NCBI GenBank assembly: GCA_021521415.1
Contig: JAIQDT010003797.1
Span: 124,001 to 188,000, forward strand
Origin: Bidens hawaiensis
Taxonomy: Eukaryota > Streptophyta > Magnoliopsida > Asterales > Asteraceae
Direction: 5' to 3'
DNA: 64,000 bases
The notes below the pieces were generated by a model that saw only the letters and a list, made by a program, of their open reading frames with translations, was not told where the DNA came from and ran no database searches. The translations under genes were made by a program, and so were the position numbers. Shown here in pieces: positions 20,856-32,324 of this stretch (position 1 is the stretch's first letter; every line of letters begins with the position of its first letter).

Positions 20856-22679
20856 ATGAAGCTTATAGATGAAAGAATCGAAGAAGAACATGTTTTATAC
20901 TCCGATGAGGAAGCCAACGACGACGATGACGCTCAATCAGACGACGCTGAAGGCTACTCCAGCAAGGAAGCCAACGACGACGACAGTCAAGGAGACGATG
21001 ATATAGGGACGATGGCTATCGAACCCATCACCAGTTTTGCTACTACAAAAAACCTACAATGGGTTTGACGAGGTTACCTAAGCTACGTACCGAATATGCA
21101 AACTCTGGTGGTGTCAGACCGGCGGTGGAGTTTGATAATCTGGGTAGGTTCACTGGCCAAAACAGATCAAAGTTTGCAAGTTTTTTAGGGGATGTTGTAA
21201 GAGAAATAGTTGGCTTGAGACATTTAAGTTGGAGGGAGGTCACAAAGGAGCTTAGAGATAAACTTTGGGAACAAATGAGGGTTATTCTTTATTTTTATTT
21301 GTGCATTTTATATTTTGAGATGTAATTTACCTTTACTGTATTATATTATGCAGAAATATTTTGAGATTGAGGCGTTTCGCAGGCCTTCTGTGATGAATCG
21401 GCTCGGACACCTTCTTCGAGATTTCAGAAGAAAAATGTATGCCAAATACATTAGGCCGAACATCGGTAAACCTCTGAAGCTGAAGGCGATACCCAAGGGA
21501 CACGTGACGATGATCAGGTAAGAAGACTGGGATCGCTTCGTTGAGTACACACAATCAGAGCAGTTTCAGGTATAAATCCTCTACTCTGCAAACGTAGATT
21601 GATCGACTATATATGGTTTATGTTTTTTGTTTAAATATAATGAAATGATTATAATGTGTGGTTGAAGAAAAAATCAGCTTCATCAAAGGGAGCTCGAGCA
21701 AAGAATGTTTTTGATCATCACATGGGACGAGGGGGTTATACCTACCTTCGAGAGAAACTGGTAATCACCATCAGCTGCTTTCTCTCTAGTTCAATGATTT
21801 GTTGGTTATGTGTCTAACGCATGACCGTCAGCTGCTTTCTCTTGAATATTTTACAAGGTCAAAAAGAAGGAAATTTAACCGGATGAGATCCCCGGTCGTG
21901 CATTAATGTGGATGAAAGGAAGGGAGGACAAAGATGGTGCATATAAGAATGCTGTTGTCGAAGGCGTGGCAACCAAATTAGTATGTTTTAGTATTAAACT
22001 TTTTAAATCATGTTAAAGTCAATTCATTGTCTTATATTGGTGTCAAAAAAACTTGAGTCTGTATAACTTGTCTCAATACTTGATGTGGATACAAAAGCGT
22101 GTTACTAGCGTATTAGTATATTTATATATGTTTTTGTACATAAGTGTGTTACAAGTGTATTAGAATATTTGTTTTCTTGCAGGTTCAGCATGAGGAGCAG
22201 ATCGCCTCCGGAGCCCTGGCACTTGAACCGTGCACATATGCCGTCCCCTTAGTGCTTGGCAAAGAGAAAGGTGGGTTTTTAAAAGGGATTGGGTACGGAT
22301 TGGCAACATGTAAATATTGGGGTGTGAGTCGGGTAAAAGGCTCGTTTAACCAACGGATTGCCCAACTTGAGTATGAGGTGGTGCAGAGAGATGAAGTGGT
22401 GAACAGGTTGACGACTCTACTTGAATCCACGAATGTTATGCTAGCAAGCCGTGAGAAGGAACAGTTAGCATTTGAGGCCAGGTTCAGACATCTCGAAGGA
22501 TTGTTGCCACAAATGTCGGCAAGTCAAGTAAGTGACGTATGCTACATATTAATTAATGCATTCGACATACATAATTGGCACTATTTTTGTCACAATTCGT
22601 AGGTAAATCATGTTCCCAACCAGGTTGGTTCTAACCAAAGTACTAGTGTTGTGGCGCAAAATAAAATGCCAGCACCAGT

Positions 22680-23115
22680 AAGTATCTGGCAGTTTCTTTG
22701 TTTATTACAACTTTCCATGTGATTTTTCATTTTCCATAACCTAATAAATTGATTTGTAGGCTAGTTCTGTCAGAAACATCTTAACCTCAGGTGAGGCTGT
22801 GCAACAAAAATCCGCTTCTCAGGGAAGCATTTGACAGTTTGATTGATTTGTTTTAATAATTAACTTTCCATGTGAGTGTGCTGATTTTGCATAAGTTAAT
22901 TGTAGGCCAAGTCCGCGGATAAAATAGTTGTCGAAACGGTACCCGCTCCTAATATCGCGACATCAGTAAGTATTTGACAATTTCAGTACTTTTTATAATT
23001 CGTTTCCAATGTGAGTGTGCTCATTTTCTATTACCGAATTGCAGGCCAATTCTGTGGAAAAAAGTGTTGACCAAACGGTAGTCGATCCCCATAGCGCGAC
23101 ATCAGTAAGTATTTG
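22680..23115 (+). repeat. Tandemly duplicated micro-exon plus intron units
   Basis: Within the TNP1-like relic, three or four units repeat the pattern of a short exon beginning gcca(a/g)ttctgt or gctagttctgtc, a donor gtaagtatttg, and an intron containing ggcagtttcag and ccatgtgagtgtgct. Units begin near 22759, 22905 and 23044. Exons have similar length and phase. Confidence 0.65.
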
Positions 23116-23821
23116 GCAGTTTCAGTTTTTATATTTTATAACCTAATAAGTCTAACAATTCCAATTTCTTTTATATTACCAATGAAGCATGTAGAGAACA
23201 ATGTTGACTAAGCATCAACACAACTACACCACACTTCGAATAGTAACGGCTCGAAAAACCATCAGTAAGTATTTCGAAATCTCAGTTTTTTTCCTTTAAT
23301 TGTTGATTGATTCATCGAATGGTTTAGGTAAAACGAATAAGCCGTAAAAGAAAAGTTGATGTATCTACGGATGAAGCTTTCCCACCTGCTGAAATAAAGG
23401 TATGTACTGCGCGAAACATTGTTAATTTCCCACCAACATGGGTATGTACTTATATACTGACTTCAACTAAGCCATCTTAATTTCACATGCTGTTTATAGG
23501 TATATGAATGTCGTTTGTGTGTGCATGACAAGCGTAACAAGGTGGCAAATGGTAAAGTTAATTGGTCACCGGTTCCACAACAGTTGCATGGAAAAGCAAT
23601 CCCGGATGGTTGCTATAAAGTTAGTATTGATGGAGTCATAAAGGAACAAGCAATTATTCCATGTGAGGCAGGTGAAATTACGACAGTTGGCAACGCAGTT
23701 GGTACTTTTGTTGCTTGGCCAGAACACCTAATCTTATGTGACCAGGAGGTTTGTTCCATTTTAACTTAACCGAACAAATATCTATGTTCTTTTTCATTTA
23801 GTCTAAAAAATGAATACTTGT

Positions 23822-23893
23822 GTTCGTTTATGTTCGATTGTTTATAATCTAAACAAACGTAATTGAACAAAGATAAACGAACATAAACGAACT
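23822..23893. repeat. Small inverted repeat (MITE-like) in an intron
   Basis: Arms gttcgtttatgttcg (23822-23836) and cgaacataaacgaac (23879-23893) are perfect complements around an AT-rich centre. Further gttcg/cgaac copies surround it. Target duplication not identified. Confidence 0.55.
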
Positions 23894-24369
23894 TCTCGCC
23901 GAAAGGTTCACGAATAGTTAAACGAACGTTCGCTATGTATGTATGCATACTATTTTGTTCTATTCAATTACAAAATACGAAATTAATTATACATATTTGC
24001 TTTTCATATTCTGTTGTTCCGGCTACCACCACTACCATCCTCAAAAGAATTAGACAAAGCTGGCAAGAAGGCAAAGGAAAAATACACAACGATAGACCGG
24101 GTGACCAAACAGAAGACAAGGAGTAGTGCCAAGAAAACCGACGCCTTAGCTAGTATATAGGTAGTCGTTATTTTTGTATTTTGTAAGATATTTTGCATAT
24201 ACATTTGCTTAAGTGAATATTATTGTTAATATAATTTGTTTCTAATTTTGTTTTGTCATGCTTGCTTATAGCTGTTTTATATTACTGCACAAAAAATAAA
24301 AATAATTATATATTGCCTAATTACACATAATTTGGCCACATAGAACACATTAAATAGGTGTGGCCAAAA

Positions 24370-25400
24370 GTAAGACAATACCCACACCTGAAATTACAAA
24401 AATTAGATTCTATAAATGATCATTAGCCACAACATAAACATTTTTGTCTGACGAAAAGTATAAAAATAGCCACACTTTATATTACAAAAGCATTATGTGT
24501 GACAAACGGTAAGACAATGGCCACACCACAAACTACAAAAGAGTGTTTGAGTGGCAATTTCAAATTTTTAGCCATATTGACAACAACCTCCAGTGTCTAT
24601 ATGATATTATTAGCCACACAGTACCTCACTACGTGTGACGAAAAGTTTTACAATAGCCACACTTTAAATTACGAAAAGCATTATGTGTGACAAACGGTAA
24701 GACAATGGCCACACCACAAACTACAAAAGAGTTTTTGACTAGCAAGTTCAAATTTTTAGCCACATTGACAACAACCTCCAGTGTCTATATGATATTTTTA
24801 GCCACACAGTACCTCACTATGTGTGACGAAAAGTTTGACAATAGCCACACTTTAAATTAGGAAAAGCATTATGTGTGACAAACGGTAAGACAATGGCCAC
24901 ACCACAAACTACAAAAGAGATTTTGACTAGCAAGTTCACATTTTTAGCCACATTGACAACAACCTCCAGTGTCTATATGATATTTTTAGCCACACAGTAC
25001 CTCACTATGTGTGACGAAAAGTTTGACAATAGCCACACTTTAAATTACGAAAAGCATTATGTGTGACAAACGGTAAGAAAATGGCCACACCACAAACTAC
25101 AAAAGAGTTTTTGACTATCAAGTTCACATTTTTAGGCACATTCACAATAACCTCCAGTGTCTATAAGATATGATTAGCCACACAATACCTGACTATGTGC
25201 GACGAAAAGTTTCACAATAGCCACACTTTATATTAGGAAAAAACATTATGTGTGACAAACGGTAAGACAATGGCCACAATATAATCTACAAAGGAGTTTT
25301 TGAGTGGCAAGTAAACATATTTAGCCACTTTTAACGTAATATCTAGTGTCTATATCATATAATTAGCCACCCTATTATTAAATTTAAGTGGCCATTTCTT
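24370..25400 (+). repeat. 188 bp tandem array, about five copies (CACTA subterminal repeats)
   Basis: The marker cattatgtgtgacaaacggt recurs at about 24491, 24679, 24867, 25055 and 25244, a spacing of 188-189 bp. Each unit has agccacac, ggccacaccac and cctccagtgtctata. Copies are about 90% alike. The gccaca/gtggc motif continues as shorter irregular repeats to the terminus. Confidence 0.92.
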
Positions 25401-25727
25401 TGTTATATCCACACGGTATAGGTCACAATGCAAGCTTAACACAACCATATTGGCCACATTAATATAAAATTCATGTGGCTGAAACATGAATTCATGTGCC
25501 TATATAGATGCAATGGTCACTCATAGTAAATTGTCATGTGGCCATTTTCTACCGTTTAGCCACACTTATTGGAGAGGCTTCTTGATGGCCAGCAACTAAT
25601 GCCTGTACCCTTTAGCCACACTTATTACCATATAAGGCCACTAAAAACTCTGTGTGGCCATATCATACCCACTGTGTCGCGACCTTTGGCCACATATAAC
25701 CTGAACCAAATGTGTGTGGCTAAAGGC

Positions 25728-25776
25728 CTACAGCCACACTTTTTTCGTGTGGCCGAAGGTCAATTTTCACGTAGTG
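25728..25776 (-). repeat. CACTA right terminal and subterminal motif
   Basis: Read from the outer end on the minus strand: CACTACGTGAAAATTGACC, then a gccacac/gtgtggc inverted pair. This matches the usual architecture of CACTA ends. Confidence 0.75.
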
Positions 25777-25894
25777 ACGTTAGGGAATTCTTTATTGAAT
25801 ACGATATGGTGAATACATTAATGATGAATACGTTATGTCTAGAAAGAATCCGACATGGTAATGCCACTTGAATAATTAAGCTCGGATATCTACC

Positions 25895-26135
25895 CATTAA
25901 TGAATAGGATCTGCCTATTTATAGGCACATACCCCATTCGTTAACATCACTAACGAATGAGGTGATCCCATTCACGAATGAGCTCCCATTCATTATATCT
26001 CCATAACGAATGGGGATTAACTTAACGAATGAACTCACATTTGTTATATCTCCATAACGAATGGGCTCCTATTTTAATGAATAGCCTAGTCTATAACGAA
26101 CAGACCTCATTCGCTATACAATCCATAGCAAATGT
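25895..26135. repeat. Degenerate tandem and palindromic repeat (cattcgtta/taacgaatg)
   Basis: At least seven copies of aacgaatg or its complement, several organised as tatatctccataacgaatgg with the mirrored form. It lies just outside the CACTA end and may be the remains of another DNA transposon end. Confidence 0.6.
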
Positions 26136-28221
26136 GCCATGTTATAGTAAACATAAAGACTGAATTACCCATAGCTTTTTCTATCGGCTACGAACAACAA
26201 ATCATGCACTTATAAATTCTTAAATACATATTAAGATTTAAAATAAAAACTACTTTGAAAAAAAAATGTTATTCACCAATTTATCCTGTTGAGCAGTGAA
26301 ACTTTTAATAGACTTGTATTTGAAACAAAACTAGTTTTAATAACCTTTTAAGGGGTTTTTTTAAAAAAAAAAACTATTTAATATTTGTATAACCTTTTTT
26401 TCTAGTTCATCACTTCATTGGTGTAACAAAACAAATAATTGTTGATGTTGTTTTGTCAGCTTTGATATTTGTTGGCGACTATAATTGTTCATCGTTATTG
26501 TTTATGTCATTATTGTAACTATAGGATAGTTTCGGTCTTCAGTTGTGGTTTGCCCATTTTCTCCTGTTTAAGAAAACGAACCCATAAACCTCGTGAATTC
26601 CTTTATATATTTGGCGACTTCAACTCTTTCAACTTCTAAACACTTCAAGTTTTTTTTTCGTTGCTCAATTAGGGTTATTTTTGCTTATCCGAATTCGTTA
26701 ATCCGAAACTTCTTGTTATATCCGTGTTTCACTGGGACCATTTAGTTTTTTTTGAACGGCGAAGTTGATTGACCAAAGTCGCACCACCACAACGAAGTGG
26801 TATACACTGGCACACCCTCGTAAAGGAATCTCATACATCAGTACATTGATCACCACTCCGTCATCTAGTTCATGAAGCAACCTAGACAACTATCAACTGT
26901 GGTTAATAATTTAGTTATAAAAGTTAATATGTAAACATGTACTTTTGATTCTAATTATATAAGCTATACGTTTCAAATTTTATAATATTTTTTCGGAATA
27001 AGACTTGATACATTCTTTTCTAAAAAAGTAATAAATAAGAAACGATATCATTTTAGAAGGGAGTGGAGTGTTATAGGATGAAGACAAATACTTGTCTGTT
27101 ATGAACTTATGATAGCAACATGTTTAGTATTATACGTTGATTCAATATGATGGAGCCACCAGAGGACTTCCATACCCAGCTAATTTTAGTGGGCCCGATA
27201 AAATATACACAAGTATACAACAAATATTATTTTGACATGAAAATGATAATATAGCATAGTTGGTTTTTCAGATCAGAGGGAAGAAAAAAAATACACCTCT
27301 TGAAATGTAAAAATAAATAAATAAAATACTGTAATTTGTTTTTTCAGCTTTTATAGGCAGCAAAATATGGACTTTAAGAACAAAACAACAAACAACAAAA
27401 ATCATATCAAGTAGATATCCTGTCAATAACAATGCTTTAGTAAGTTATATAAAGGGTGAGATGTAGCCCATTGGCGAAGGATAGTTGGGGCCAGGGGTGG
27501 CCCCGGTCCCTTCCGTTTTTTTGCGCTATAGTGTAAATTTACCTGTTTTTAACCGAAAATATGATCTCGGCCCCCTTTGTTTACGGTTTTTTTAATGAGT
27601 ATTTTCGTCCGGCCCAGACATCTTTATTCAAGCTTCTCCAGTGATGTAGCCAAATATTCTCATCTTCCGATGGCTGAGTCCCACAAACCAAAGTTAAACG
27701 TTTATGTTATTTTATTTTATATTTATATAGATTTAGGTGATAAAACAAACGCAGTGGGTGACCTTTTGCATGTACACTTAACAAACCCAATTTTGGAGTA
27801 TAGTCACACTCCCAAAAGAACAAAAACAAGTCAGTTAATACCGCCACGTTATAATGAAATAGACTTGCATATTCCTATGCAGTCAAATTGTCTAGAAACT
27901 GTCCCATTCACAATCCTATTTTCTTCTTCCCCACAAGCGGTGACCCTACTCCGTACGACTTCTTTCTACATGCCCATTTCCTCCGCATTGTCAGTCTCTC
28001 CATTAGAGAAGGCCTTATTAAGATTACAAGACCATCTTAAGGTTTGTGAGATTTCATGGACGATCAAGGTGGCAGACGGCTTCTGCCACGTATGCTTCTA
28101 TTATACGATTCAATTCAAACTCGTTCTTGGCTGATATATTTGTAGCGACGAATATCTACAAGTGATCGTGTGCATCCCTACGTGATGTAAATTATATTTT
28201 CTAGTTTTTGAGCTGAGACAA
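26136..28221. other. AT-rich intergenic region without a supported gene
   Basis: One plus-strand open frame of 185 codons (27577-28134) has no recognisable domain, an uneven composition and no supporting splice or promoter signals. A G/C-rich segment at 27480-27540 (ggggccaggggtggcccc) looks like debris of a repeat. Otherwise nothing is seen. Confidence 0.5.
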
Positions 28222-28229
28222 CCCTATGT

Positions 28230-28624
28230 CAGGCCCGGCTCCGAGAAGCCAAAATTTTTTTGTGCCGAAGGCGAAAAATATTTTGGCTTTCAAGTAAAAT
28301 GAGTATTTTGTTGGCTTTAAACAATTTAATTTATAAATAGGCATACTTGGTTATAATTTGGGTTATGTAAAAAACTTTTATATAAAAACAGACTTAAACA
28401 TGTTTCAAATGAGACTAGAACCCACAAACTTTTGATTGAAAGTAATACCCCTTTGCTACTAAGACAAGCTAGTTGTTATGTAATTGAGTTTAAACATTAA
28501 ATATACATCTTGTTTCTCATAAAAATACATATAATTTTTTTAAAATAAAAAAAATTTCGGGCCTAACAGGGTGTCGGGCCGGGGGCCGTCGACCACCCAG
28601 CCCTCCCTAAAGGCCTGCCCTGCC
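28230..28624. mobile_element. Non-autonomous hAT-like element with 8 bp target duplication
   Basis: Flanked by exact 8 bp copies ccctatgt (28222-28229 and 28625-28632). The element begins caggcccggc and ends aggcctgccctg, whose complement starts cagggcaggcc, so imperfect CAGG-GCC-type inverted ends are present. The 395 bp inside are AT-rich with no ORF. An 8 bp duplication and CAGGGC-type ends are characteristic of the hAT superfamily. Confidence 0.75.
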
Positions 28625-28632
28625 CTATGTAA

Positions 28633-29099
28633 TTCGTCTTTTTAAACATATGTAATATATGTTACATTTAATACAAAACATCGAAAAGTAATAAACAAAA
28701 TGTTTTGTGATTGTTTTTCTTACATTATTTTATCTTTTAAACATATTTATCTGGAGAGAGAAAAGTTAAATTTACCTTTAAATTTTATTAACCTTAATTG
28801 TGGATCACAATATTTAAACTTTAATTAAAAACATGTAGTTTAGAACAAAATTTTTAAAGTATACAATGGGTCCCTATATATAGAGAGAGAACTTAAAAAC
28901 TTTTAAAAATTATTTTTAGTTTAAATAAAAAATACTTTCAATTTTTCGTTTCTTCCCTTCTTCTAATATTTTGTTACTCTTCACCGGAAAAAAATAAAAT
29001 AACTAAAAAAAGACATTGTAATGCACATACGTATTATTGTACGATACTGTTGTATTACACATGTGTAATACAGTGTATTTTTATGTTCAGTAGTGTATA
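28633..29099. other. AT-rich intergenic region
   Basis: No gene. Contains short palindromic ttacacatgtgtaata near 29055. Confidence 0.5.
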
Positions 29100-29104
29100 A
29101 TTGC

Positions 29105-30086
29105 TGTTTTGGACAAAAATCTGCTAAGGATCAAGTATCCAAATATGTTAAGTGAGGTAAGGTGCTAACTTGATAATGACAAGTGCGTAATCGTAATGTT
29201 GGTGAACACAAAGGTTTGATCACGAAGGAAAAAGCCCTTAACCAAGATAGTCTTACTTCGGTCAAAACTTATCGAGGTAATCTTTGGTCGAATCTCTTCA
29301 ATCAATGATTAACTAAGTAATCGTTGGTCGAATCTTTTCGGTTAAGGATCAACAAGGTAACCTTTGGTCGATGAGTATATGATTATCGTGATCTCCGGCA
29401 CAAAAAACCCCGGACGGTGAAAACTATCACCGTCGTTTATATTAGATAAAAAGGGTGTTACAAACGTAGTGGAGCCAATGATCGAGATTACCAAGTAAGC
29501 TAGTGAATAGAGAGAATGCTTGTTTCTGCTCTAGTGTGTGTGTGTTGATACATGTGTTGAATAATATCCTAATGGATCATAATCTCAGTATATATAAAGA
29601 AATAAAATAATAACTATAAGTCCTATTTTTAAGGGACTATTCCACTAGCTGCTCCCATAACTTTGACTATGTGCATAAAGGAATCTTGTAGCGAAAGTTT
29701 AGGCATACTTGGTCATACAGCCGTTATACATAGCTCTGGAACTCTTCAGAAGGATAATTGATCCAGACACGTCTTCAAGGATAACATATCCTCAGTACTC
29801 AGCTATTTATGAGTCAACAAGAAGTCCTATAAATCCGTCATTATCCCCACTAAACGTGTTACAGCCATTTGACCACGTGCTGAAGGTGTCTTGTAGCGAA
29901 ATATTAGGTAGACCACGTTCTATAGTCGTTATACCTATCAAATATTAACCTACACATGAGAAACAATCGTTAGTAATACCAACTACTGAAGATCCTTGAT
30001 CCTTACAAGATCTGTCTAAGGATAACTGATCCTAGAACATATGTCGGGATAACGTATCCACAGTTTCAAATTTTCGTGCCCTAACA
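29105..30086 (+). mobile_element. Solo LTR, 982 bp, related in style to the gypsy LTRs
   Basis: Starts tgttttgg and ends ccctaaca, bounded by 5 bp direct copies attgc (29100-29104 and 30087-30091). It is rich in ggatcaa/ggataac/gatcc strings like the gypsy LTRs further right. A possible TATA tract agtatatataaag lies near 29588. No internal region or second LTR is seen, so it is the product of LTR-LTR recombination. Confidence 0.75.
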
Positions 30087-30091
30087 ATTGC

Positions 30092-32046
30092 ATATATTCA
30101 ATATTTGTGTATTGTATATGTACAGTAGTGCTGTATTTTATAGAAAAAATATTATAAAAATAAAATAAAAGTAGATGTAGTGCACATGTGCATTAGTGTT
30201 ATATTACACATGCGTACTAATGTGTATTCAATGTGTGCATTAGTCTTATATTGCATGTCTAAAATTGTGTATATCAAATATGTGAAATAATGTTTTATTC
30301 TATGTAATACAACACCCTTGCATATAGGCAACAAACACTATTGCACATATGCACTAAACCAGCGAAGGTTTTTTTTAACAATATCAACATATAAGAGTAA
30401 TGGAAAAAAAAGAAACTACAAATTTTTTTTAAAAAAAGTTAAAAATAAATCTTTAAGAGTTTTTAACTTTAATCTTTAAGATGAGCTTTCATTTGATCCC
30501 ACCCACATATATATATATATAGGTGGGATTATCACACCCCGACATGGGTTTAGACGTGTGACACCCAGTTGGTGCCCGTTTCATAAATATATCAATGTTG
30601 CGTGTTTATTTCAGCGAAAGACTTCATTATAATATAATATTAACTGATGTTCTAAATGCGGGCTATTAAAACTTAACTTTGACATTCTAGTTTTAAAGTT
30701 ATAAACATAAACTCTCTTAATGCTAGACCACTAGATAGACAAATGTACTTATCGACTGTAGTAAAGCCTAATGAAGTTCATATATCGAACCAACGAGACA
30801 CTAGTGACACCTAATCTAGACTCTGACTTATAACTTAAATATATTGGTTTAATTGATGTTTGGGTTGTAATTAATTAAATATATATAAATATAAACTAAA
30901 TGTTACTTAAACTAATATTGACATGAAAACTAGATACAAGCAAATAGGTTTAAACCTCAAATAGGGGAAACAACTACCCAAGAAAGGAACTTACTAGTCA
31001 ACTCGTAAACTCTGGAAATTGGATTTATGACTGGCAACCTAATTATAAAAATATAACACTAAAGAATAACTAAAGTATTGAGCGGAATTGTTAAATCAAA
31101 ACACAAATCAGTTAATGTAAAGAAAAATATAGTATTAACACATACATATGGCTTCTATTAGATAGTTGTAACAATAGCCCCAGTTTTAAGTAAACAAGCT
31201 CATTTGAAGGTAAACGGTCGTAGGCAGCCAGATGTAGGAATACACTTTCTATTAGATAACTATGTTCATAACTTTTATTATAGTGCTAATTTCCACTAAA
31301 TGATAACATTCCTGTCACACCCCGTTAAATTGAGATGATACGATTACTATTAGATAACTATGTATACCATGGTTATAGTCCGGATTTTCACTAACGATTA
31401 TGTTTGTGGATAACCGATCATAGATCTTCGAATTGATTAAACCAATTCGCTAATGCAAACTATGTCTTATAAATGATGCCGGAAAACGTGATTTATGCTT
31501 TGAGAGAATACACAAATGAAAATAGATAAAATGATTATTAAATAACTGAAATTAAACATAAATTCATACACAACATTGAATAGTTTAAATACATAGACTT
31601 ATTATGAATACGTTCGAAAGAAAGGAAATACACGAAAAGAGAAGAAAAAAATATTGCAGCTTGTGGTGATTGTCTTCCTCAAGGTAGGCGGGTTTCGGGG
31701 TACGAAGACTAATGTGGAATGGTGTCATGGCTTCTTAGCTGAAAGTCATTAGCGTTGATGTAATTCACACATCCTTGCGCACCCTGGCTAGGTTGGTTTT
31801 CTTGAACTCGATTGACTGGGTTTGGATGGGTTCAAATAGCTTGAATGGATTGGGTTTGAATTGGTTGAGTTTGGTTGGCTAGGACTTGATTGGCTTAGGC
31901 TTGAATTGGGTAGGTTAGGGTTTGGTATATTTGATATTGGTTTGCTTTGGTTTGGTGAGTTTGAATTTAATATGAGAGTCTTGGGTATGCATTGCAAAGA
32001 TGCCTTGGGTCACCGTAGCAGGCTTGCACGGTTGGGTATGCGTGAG
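30092..32046. other. Intergenic repeat-like DNA without genes
   Basis: Includes a ta microsatellite near 30510, two occurrences of tcacacccc (30534 and 31317) that resemble starts of LTRs of another gypsy family, and a strongly T/G-skewed stretch at 31790-31980. No coding region is supported. Confidence 0.5.
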
Positions 32047-32051
32047 CATGC

Positions 32052-32319
32052 CGTAACATCCTAAGTAAATCTGACATTAGCCGTGGACAAGGGAGATCCT
32101 TGGTTCATAAGTGAATGTCCGCCTCTTCAACCACTAACGCGTTTTGGGCTTAACGGTAGTGGACGAGAGGAGAGCTCCACAGTTAAGCATGTTCAGCTGG
32201 AAGTAGTAGCAGGATGGGTGACGTCCCGAGAAGTCTCCACCTGTGCAACCAAAAACAAATCCGTGAACTCTTCGTGGGCAAAGCGGACATATTGGTGGTG
32301 CGAGGGGCCGGATGTTACA
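32052..32319 (+). mobile_element. Cassandra-type TRIM solo LTR with 5S rRNA-like promoter region
   Basis: The 268 bp segment begins cgtaacatcc and ends ggatgttaca, mirrored termini as in Cassandra LTRs (first base changed from the usual T). Flanks are catgc (32047-32051) and catgt (32320-32324), a 4/5 target duplication. The centre (32172-32238) matches the internal control region of plant 5S rRNA. Cassandra elements are known short retrotransposons whose LTRs carry such 5S-like sequences. No primer site follows the LTR, so it is a solo copy. Confidence 0.78.
32172..32238 (+). promoter_or_regulatory. 5S rRNA-like internal promoter (box A, intermediate element, box C)
   Basis: The segments agttaagcatg (box A-like), gaagtagtagcaggatggg and gtgacgtcccgagaagtc (box C-like) appear in the 5S order and spacing. 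It recruits RNA polymerase III in 5S genes; activity here is unknown. Confidence 0.7.
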
Positions 32320-32324
32320 CATGT

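Larger units (their letters stand above)
20856..24160 (+). pseudogene. Plant Ptta/En/Spm transposon protein (TNP1-like, Transposase_24) pseudogene
   Basis: Starts with an acidic Asp/Ser-rich leader (ATG 20856). The conserved domain follows: LTRLPKLRTEYANSGGVRP, FASFLGDVVREIVGLRHL, then in later exons FRRKMYAKYIRPNIGKPLKL, EDWDRFVEYTQSEQF, and ARAKNVFDHHMGRGGYTYLR. A coiled-coil segment spans 22340-22520. The C-terminal exon 23502-23750 carries the domain ECRLCVHDKRNKVA to GTFVAWPEHL, and a Lys-rich tail ends at TAG 24158-24160. Donors and acceptors are mostly GT-AG. Damage includes a frameshift near 21050, stops at about 21519 (possibly a used donor) and 21876, and a stop in one micro-exon. 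In Spm-like CACTA elements such proteins bind the subterminal repeats and help excision. The adjacent repeat array supports that role. Confidence 0.75.
20856..25776 (+). mobile_element. CACTA (En/Spm) element remnant, right terminus defined, left end not found
   Basis: The TNP1-like gene is followed by subterminal repeats and a terminus at 25771-25776 (gtagtg, i.e. CACTAC on the other strand). The next three bases are acg. No matching CACTAC terminus, subterminal repeats or transposase (TnpD/DDE type) ORF is visible to the left, so the element is 5'-truncated or its left end is unrecognisable. The left limit given is only the start of the gene. Confidence 0.6.

Noticed and set aside
21035..21055. 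ctactacaaaaaacc as the left CACTA terminus
   Set aside because: It begins CTACTAC, not CACTAC, lies within the TNP1-like coding region, and has no subterminal repeats beside it.
21516..21521. gtaaga at the TNP1-like stop read as a certain splice donor
   Set aside because: It could be a donor, but the following codons continue the conserved EDWDRFVEYTQ block in the same frame, so a nonsense change is the simpler reading.
24370..25400. CRISPR-like regular array
   Set aside because: The 188 bp units are entirely repeated with no unique spacers, and the context is a plant CACTA element.
27577..28134. Open frame of 185 codons on the plus strand
   Set aside because: No recognisable domain, mixed hydrophobic and low-complexity composition, no splice or promoter support; kept only as a remark in the intergenic entry.
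31315..31335. tgtcacaccccg as the start of another LTR
   Set aside because: The string resembles some gypsy LTR starts, but no end, partner or target duplication could be found.
31788..31997. Ser/Asn/Pro-rich minus-strand frame
   Set aside because: A by-product of the T/G-skewed tggtttgg-like repeat; low complexity only.
32172..32238. Functional 5S rRNA gene
   Set aside because: Only the internal control region is similar; the 5' and 3' parts of 5S rRNA are missing and the segment lies within an LTR-like unit.
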